Shown piece after piece: positions 59,151-64,000 of a stretch of 64,000 nucleotides of DNA (position 1 is the stretch's first letter; each line of letters opens with the position of its first letter). Both the position numbers and the translations under genes were made by a program. The notes under the pieces are model-generated. The model was not told the origin of the DNA, searched no databases, and saw nothing but the letters and a program-made list of their open reading frames with translations. This stretch comes from Anastatus disparis (taxonomy: Eukaryota > Arthropoda > Insecta > Hymenoptera > Eupelmidae). The DNA lies in contig JAFFSR010000317.1 in NCBI GenBank assembly GCA_017163975.1, positions 924,001 through 988,000 on the forward strand. Reading direction: 5' to 3'.

Positions 59151-59196
<46 letters not shown>

Positions 59197-59550
59197 TTTA
59201 AATTACTAATAATTAATTTAGAACTCAAAAGTAACTATTTTAAAAATTCCTTAAATATCAAGAATTAGAATATTAATTATTAGTAATTTTAAAGTGTTAT
59301 TTATATGGATGATTCTATTTTTAATAATTTTGAATTTTAGTAACAGAAAAAGCCACACGAAAAGAGATTACCAATCACATTTTCTGCGAAATATTGCCCT
59401 TGAATCGAGTAGGTGAAATGTCAGTCTTAGTACCTAAAAAGAAGACACTAAGCATCGCAAAGAGTATGATAGGATAAGATAGGCGAAATGACACTTCTCG
59501 GGGATTTGGAATTTGGTTGCATAAATGGCCGACATATATCGAATAATGAA
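58640..59550. other. AT-rich DNA with a (TA)n run
   Basis: No gene. The (TA)n run is at 59155-59192. A loose inverted pair (AAATTACTAATAATTAAT / ATTAATTATTAGTAATTTT) lies at about 59199-59300. Confidence 0.5.
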
Positions 59551-60017
59551 TTTTAAGATTATCAAACCCCCCACCCCCCCCTCTTCCCCCACCTCCAAAA
59601 AACGTGTTTTTTCATTAATTTTGGTTTTTGACACCTTAATTATTATTACCCAGTCTGATAAAATTTTTACATAATTTTTGCATAAATACCCATAAAAAAA
59701 TGCTTACCTTAAATTTTTAACTGGGCGACCTAACCTAAAAAAGTTTCTAAAATCTTAAAATCGCTCAAAAAACTCCCCATTTGAAGGTGTAAAAAAGATA
59801 TTTGGTAAAAAGTTTTGGAAAAATGATCTTAAAATGTAAGATTGTTTTCAGATTTGTCGAAGTGGTGCACCGTATCTAAAAGTCGAAAAAACTACTTTTT
59901 TAACGGTTTTTTAGTGTTTTTTTGCTACTTACGCATCACTGAAGCTAATTTTAATAGATCTGATAGCATTTTTAAATTCTACGGTAAAAAATACGTCAAA
60001 AATATGTACTATACCTG

Positions 60018-60290
60018 TTAAAAATATTTTTATACTATTTACTAGAAATCGAAAACGAAAAAGTAGTCTGCTTTAAGCATGTCAAAAGTACTATCTTTTC
60101 TTCTATGGTGTTTGAATAGCCATTTGTAATCTTCTTATCATTGAATTATACATATTTTCTGTGTATTTTTTCCTGTAGAATATAGTGGTGCCATAAGTTT
60201 TACTTTAACTAGCTTATGCATGGGTCCAAAGAGCAAAAGATAGTCTTCTCCTATTTTTTTAAAAGTTTTCACTGTATCCAATCTTCAAAT
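60018..60290 (+). repeat. Left inverted arm of the 60-kb DDE/SWIM element
   Basis: It matches 63537-63812 in inverse orientation with few mismatches. Confidence 0.85.
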
Positions 60291-60612
60291 GAACAGGTAA
60301 TATATTAGTTTTATATTTGAATTGATTAGTTTAGATTAACAATTATTTTTGTAAAGAAAGTATTAAAAATTATAAAGAACTTTTCGTTATTTTTATTCTG
60401 TAATTGTAGAAAATCAAATAAAAAATATTGTATATAAAAGCAATGATATATATTTAAAAATCAACTAAGAATTAAAAAAGAGTTTTGTACAAAAAAGTTA
60501 TCACTTTTGATATTAAGGAAATCATTACGTTGCATGCATTGAAGAAGAATAATAAAAACAGTAAATATAATACATAATTTTTTTCATTCATTATAACAAT
60601 ATTTATTAATAT

Positions 60613-61980
60613 TCAGTCATCTTCACTGTTTTCTTCTATTACGGGCTCGATTTGTTGTACATCGAAGAGTGTAGTTAAGACTTCAGCTGGTCTAAATATA
60701 CGAAATAAGTATCTTGCGTAACTTAAATAAAAAATAATAGCTGCTAGATGGGAGCAGCACCCAATTGTTCTGTCCCCGTTTGCACAATTGCAGCAATATC
60801 TCTTAATGCCATTGATGCCGACCGTTTTTGAGCAGTACTGTATATAAAATTTATATTTTTCTCTTCTGACGTGCCTCGATTGAACCTCAAATCTTACAAT
60901 ATCTGGCTGTTCTTTCAAATATCTGAACAATAATGAACCGTCATCTTCTAGAATTTCTGCCAAATAGGAAACTGATTGTGATAACTGATAAGTACCAGTA
61001 AAGAAAACTTTAAGATCTTTTAACGTCATTTTGGGAAAGTCAAGTATTCCCTCCGATGATAATTGCTGAACAGGTACGGTCTTTCGATTCCAATTGTTAT
61101 CATAGACTTCAAGCGCCAAAGTATTTTGAACATATTTCATGAAGTTGATTCTTTCGATAATTTTTACCAGATTTTCTGCATCGGAATTCAATCTCTTGCC
61201 AAACGTGTTTTGCAAAAAGCAAGCAATCTTACAGAATAATCTGGCTCTTGGAAGAAGACCATTGTGGAATTGATGGTGAAGTAGCTTATACTTTTGGCCG
61301 ATTATTCCATGTATCACTTCAACCACCCATCTAAGTTTAGTCACTAGACGAGACCCATTACATTCTTCATTGGTAAGTTGAGGTCTATTACCTTTTAAAG
61401 CGGGCATTAAGACAGTAAATTCCCGTTCGTTCAAAAAATTCACTACATCTCGAAATCCTCGATCAAGAATAAAAATATCTTGTTTTTGAAGAATCTCATT
61501 TAATCCATCAGGTTGCTTTAATATAGTTTCCATTATTTTAGCATCGTTATAATTTGCAGTGTAAGATCCAGCACAATCCACAATACAACCGTTTGTTGTG
61601 CAAATTGTAAATAGCTTGCATAGAGAAGTTTTTTTTTGTCCTGAATACGATTTCCGTTGGTAAGTATTGTTGCTGTTTTTGTGGTGGCGTAAATAGATTC
61701 CGTCACAGATCAAGGCTAATTTATTGTCTACACTATACAGCATTTTCGCTACTTCAGCTATTTGGGTAAGGAGGAATTCCCGAGAATAAGCTTTGATTCC
61801 AAAATGTTTTGGCAAAATTTCGTTTTCAAAACAGTTGAGTACGGAAGCGATGGAATTTTGAACTATATATTCTTCAATGCCAAAAATTGCAGAGATACAT
61901 TTATTGGAGTTACCAGATCTCATCTTAAATAAAAAAAGTACCAACGCTTGCGTTAAATTTCGTTTTTCAGTAGATCTCAT
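60613..61980 (-). CDS. DDE_Tnp_4-like transposase with C-terminal SWIM zinc finger
   Basis: This is an uninterrupted 455-codon frame starting at ATG 61980 (minus). Residues 1-65 look like the helix-turn-helix of DDE_Tnp_4 proteins (LTQALVLFLFKMR...). The catalytic core follows with D93 (LICDGIYLRH), D173 (FILDRGFRDVV) and E221 (WVVEVIHGI), then KYKLLHHQF...FCKIACFLQN. The triad spacing fits IS5/PIF-Harbinger-like transposases. A SWIM finger is complete: C397-x-C399-x9-C409-x-H411. The C-terminus is acidic. The upstream zinc-binding part lies in another frame (61986-62510), with a TAG and a shift between, so the full-length protein is probably broken while the catalytic part is preserved. Confidence 0.85.
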   Translation of the reverse strand: MRSTEKRNLTQALVLFLFKMRSGNSNKCISAIFGIEEYIVQNSIASVLNCFENEILPKHFGIKAYSREFLLTQIAEVAKMLYSVDNKLALICDGIYLRHHKNSNNTYQRKSYSGQKKTSLCKLFTICTTNGCIVDCAGSYTANYNDAKIMETILKQPDGLNEILQKQDIFILDRGFRDVVNFLNEREFTVLMPALKGNRPQLTNEECNGSRLVTKLRWVVEVIHGIIGQKYKLLHHQFHNGLLPRARLFCKIACFLQNTFGKRLNSDAENLVKIIERINFMKYVQNTLALEVYDNNWNRKTVPVQQLSSEGILDFPKMTLKDLKVFFTGTYQLSQSVSYLAEILEDDGSLLFRYLKEQPDIVRFEVQSRHVRREKYKFYIQYCSKTVGINGIKRYCCNCANGDRTIGCCSHLAAIIFYLSYARYLFRIFRPAEVLTTLFDVQQIEPVIEENSEDD

Positions 61981-61985
61981 GGTAC

Positions 61986-62510
61986 TTATTTTATTGCGCA
62001 GCTAGAGAATATCATCCCACGTGTGGCCAGTGAGAGTTTTACGCGTTCTTCTGAAACTTGAAAATTTCCAATTTGGTCATGGAGCTGTGGATTCATGTTA
62101 TCTGATATTTTGTTCATAAATAGTGAAAGTTCTGAAACTTGAATAACAGATTCCTTTGAAAAAATATTTAGTTGTAAGACTTTATCTTGATAAAATCTAT
62201 TCTTTATTAGATGAATCTTACAACATTTATTTTTATTAGGTATAAAAATTTTTCTGGTAACAAATACTTGGATACGAGCTTCAATAGGCACATTTTGAAT
62301 ATTGTTTACAGATTTACATATAAAACAGTATCTGTGACTTATGCTTACTCTGGAAATGTACATATGAACATATTCAGTGTTTGGTTTCACAGATAGTTCA
62401 TAAATTGAATAATCACCAGAGATTTGACCGTCTGAGGAATCAGTAAACTCCTGACTAGTTGCTGGTGCTGTATTTTGAGAGAAACTAATACTTGATAATC
62501 TAAATTACTA
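61986..62510 (-). pseudogene. N-terminal zinc-binding part of the same transposase, frameshifted
   Basis: The minus-strand frame holds SHRYCFICKSVNN and NKCCKIHLIKNRFY, matching CFICKGKH and CNSHLIKKRFY of the 35.8-kb copy. The open frame extends above 62390 to about 62510 with sequence similar to that copy. A one-base shift at about 62044 and a TAG near 62008 separate it from the DDE part. The very first cysteine cluster seen in the 35.5-kb copy is missing, perhaps because of the solo LTR at 62542. Confidence 0.7.
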
Positions 62511-62541
62511 ATCTCTATGAGCATTCAGAGCCCTTAAGTGA

Positions 62542-63324
62542 TGTAAAGATATTGGGTGGCCGACACCCTTAACTTATTCTACGATCTTGATAACTACGCG
62601 GCAGTCGGACGGAGTCCTTTAATTAACGTAATATGTAATGGGTGGACGACACCCTTAAGTTATTCTGAAGTCTACTATTTACACGCGGCCGGATGGAGTC
62701 CTTTAAAATATGAAACAAGTAATGGGTAGACGACACCCTTAATATATTCTATAAGTCAAGTAGTGGCGGACGCGACAGCTGTGGTTGGACGAGACCCTTA
62801 ATTAAGCCAGTTGCAATATGTGAGATAGAATATAATATTTTGGGTTGACGTCACCCTTAAATTCAGCGGCGCAAGTTCGGCATTGCGGCGACGGCAAAAA
62901 ATTGCGAGTGTGCTCTAGGCAGCATAGATTTACGTCTGTGTGCTCACTTGACGTAACTCTAGTACTGCCAGCATATGCACTGTAGTGTAGACCTGTGTGC
63001 GCACTTGGTCTACCCTCATGTGCAAGAGAGAGAAGCTCTACCTAAGCTGTAGTGCTCCACAAGCCAAGGCAGCCATCTACTACCTGTCTCACTCTCTCTT
63101 AGCCTTGTGTGCTTACTTAGGCGAAGAGAGAGTGGAGACCGTAGTCTACACTGCTCTGCTCTGGTTAGCTTCTCGGCCTCTTATATACTTCGGCCTCATT
63201 TTTCTTGATGCGCGTAACGACATTCGAGGTTGCAGCCTAGTGGCTGAGCTCAGAACTACTGTTCTATAGTAGCTTGGCCATGAGGCGGGAAATTTGAAAT
63301 GCGCGGGTATGTATACTCGTCGCA
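62542..63324 (-). repeat. Solo LTR related to the gypsy LTR
   Basis: On the minus strand it begins TGCGACGAGTATACAT, like the LTR at 12092, and ends at a CA near 62542. The TATA region (about 63180-63187), the CT/GA tracts and five GGGTGGACGACACCC-type stem-loops are shared, but the sequence is clearly diverged and the 3' third of the long LTR is absent. It lies between the transposase N-terminus and its right arm. Confidence 0.75.
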
Positions 63325-63536
63325 ACATATATATCATTGCATACACATTTTAATTTTATATAATTTTCTGCAATTGATAAAACTTTAAGATCTTATTTAT
63401 AAAAAATTAATTAATAATTACAATTAATCTATTACCATTTGATTTCTGACTTTATTACAAAAAAAATTAGTTTATGTGTCATCTATAAGGTTAATGTGTA
63501 GAGAGTATTAACCATGAACTAACAAAAAAACTTTCC

Positions 63537-63812
63537 ATTTTAACATTGGATACAGCGAAAACTTTTAGGAAAATCGGAAAATACTATCTTTTGCTTTTTG
63601 GACCCTTCCATAAACTAGTTGAAGTAAAACTTATGGCACCACTACATTCTACAGGAAAAAATACACAGAAAATATGTATAATTCAATAATAAGAAGATTA
63701 CAAATGGCTATTTAAATACCATAAAAAAAAGATAGTACTTCTGAAATGCTTAAAGCAGACTACTTTTTCGTTTTCGATTTCTAGTAAATAGTATAAAAAT
63801 ATTTTCAACAAC
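63537..63812 (-). repeat. Right inverted arm of the 60-kb DDE/SWIM element
   Basis: It matches 60018-60290 in inverse orientation. Similarity ends at CAACCCTTACAG. Confidence 0.8.
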
Positions 63813-64000
63813 CCTTACAGAAAAAAACTATAATTGATGACCGTAGTGAGCTATAGTCTAGGATTGTAGTGATACTATATTCATGTATTTTAATATATTA
63901 TAGTAATAAAGTATAGTTCCTTATATTATTTTCGCGCAACTATAATCGGAGAGCATATTAATCATAATGTTTACATACTATAGGTTTATAGTTGGTCGTC
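63813..64000. other. Start of another, unidentified sequence
   Basis: TTACAGAAAAAAACTATAATTG... begins where the right arm ends abruptly. It could be the end of another TA-flanked transposon continuing beyond the window. Confidence 0.3.

Larger units (their letters stand above)
59555..63812 (-). mobile_element. Second DDE/SWIM DNA transposon, with inverted arms
   Basis: A minus-strand transposase gene (60613-62510) is enclosed by inverted arms 60018-60290 and 63537-63812. The arms match for about 270 bp (for example the ACTATCTTTTGC and GTAGTCTGCTTTAAGCAT blocks). The left arm may extend outward to the C-rich border near 59565. The right arm appears cut at about 63812 by other sequence. The outer ends and target duplication are therefore unresolved. 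Confidence 0.65.

Overview
The window looks like a gene-poor, AT-rich stretch of arthropod heterochromatin, most likely from an insect. The basis is that every recognisable coding stretch belongs to a eukaryotic transposable element typical of insect genomes: Ty3/gypsy, BEL/Pao, Helitron, a Mutator-like element, a non-LTR element and a DDE/SWIM DNA transposon. I see no host gene, tRNA, rRNA, operon or CRISPR array. Species cannot be named from the sequence alone.

Layout. 0-3.6 kb: the 3' part of an LTR-type element with a Gag-like ORF and an LTR-like end. 3.9-6.3 kb: microsatellite, a CT-rich minisatellite and a degenerate ATGAAATATTCC-type palindromic satellite. 8.4-10.9 kb: an AGCTAA-type repeat and a broken Mutator-like transposase gene. 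10.9-21.95 kb: a TA-flanked element with 23-bp terminal inverted repeats (22/23 identical), into which a young, nearly complete Ty3/gypsy element (12,092-20,368, LTRs about 99.6% identical) was inserted. 22.0-22.6 kb: a fold-back element. 23.6-28.2 kb: a T-rich satellite with a 51-bp unit built from three 17-bp monomers, carrying one small MITE.

28.2-53.9 kb is a single decayed Helitron on the minus strand (Ulp1-like protease, repeat-rich N-terminus, Rep domain, linker, start of the Pif1 helicase), pulled apart by nested insertions. These are a 13.6-kb TTAA-flanked element with about 650-bp inverted arms (28,518-42,090), a non-LTR retrotransposon piece that itself contains a 3-kb fold-back element (42,519-45,503), a 3.8-kb fold-back element (about 47,391-51,205) and a 381-bp TTAA MITE (51,512-51,892). 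The reading frame of the Helitron resumes across the TTAA insertion once one TTAA copy is discounted.

53.9-58.6 kb is a truncated BEL/Pao element on the minus strand, with its gag split by a TTA-flanked MITE. 60.0-63.8 kb is a second copy of the DDE/SWIM transposon, with a 455-codon intact transposase ORF, its own inverted arms and a solo LTR of a relative of the gypsy element. The most unusual items are the DDE_Tnp_4-like transposase with a C-terminal SWIM finger (two diverged copies, one within a TTAA-flanked element and with an apparent intron), the third ORF of the gypsy element, the hairpin series in the gypsy leader, and the 17/51-bp higher-order satellite.
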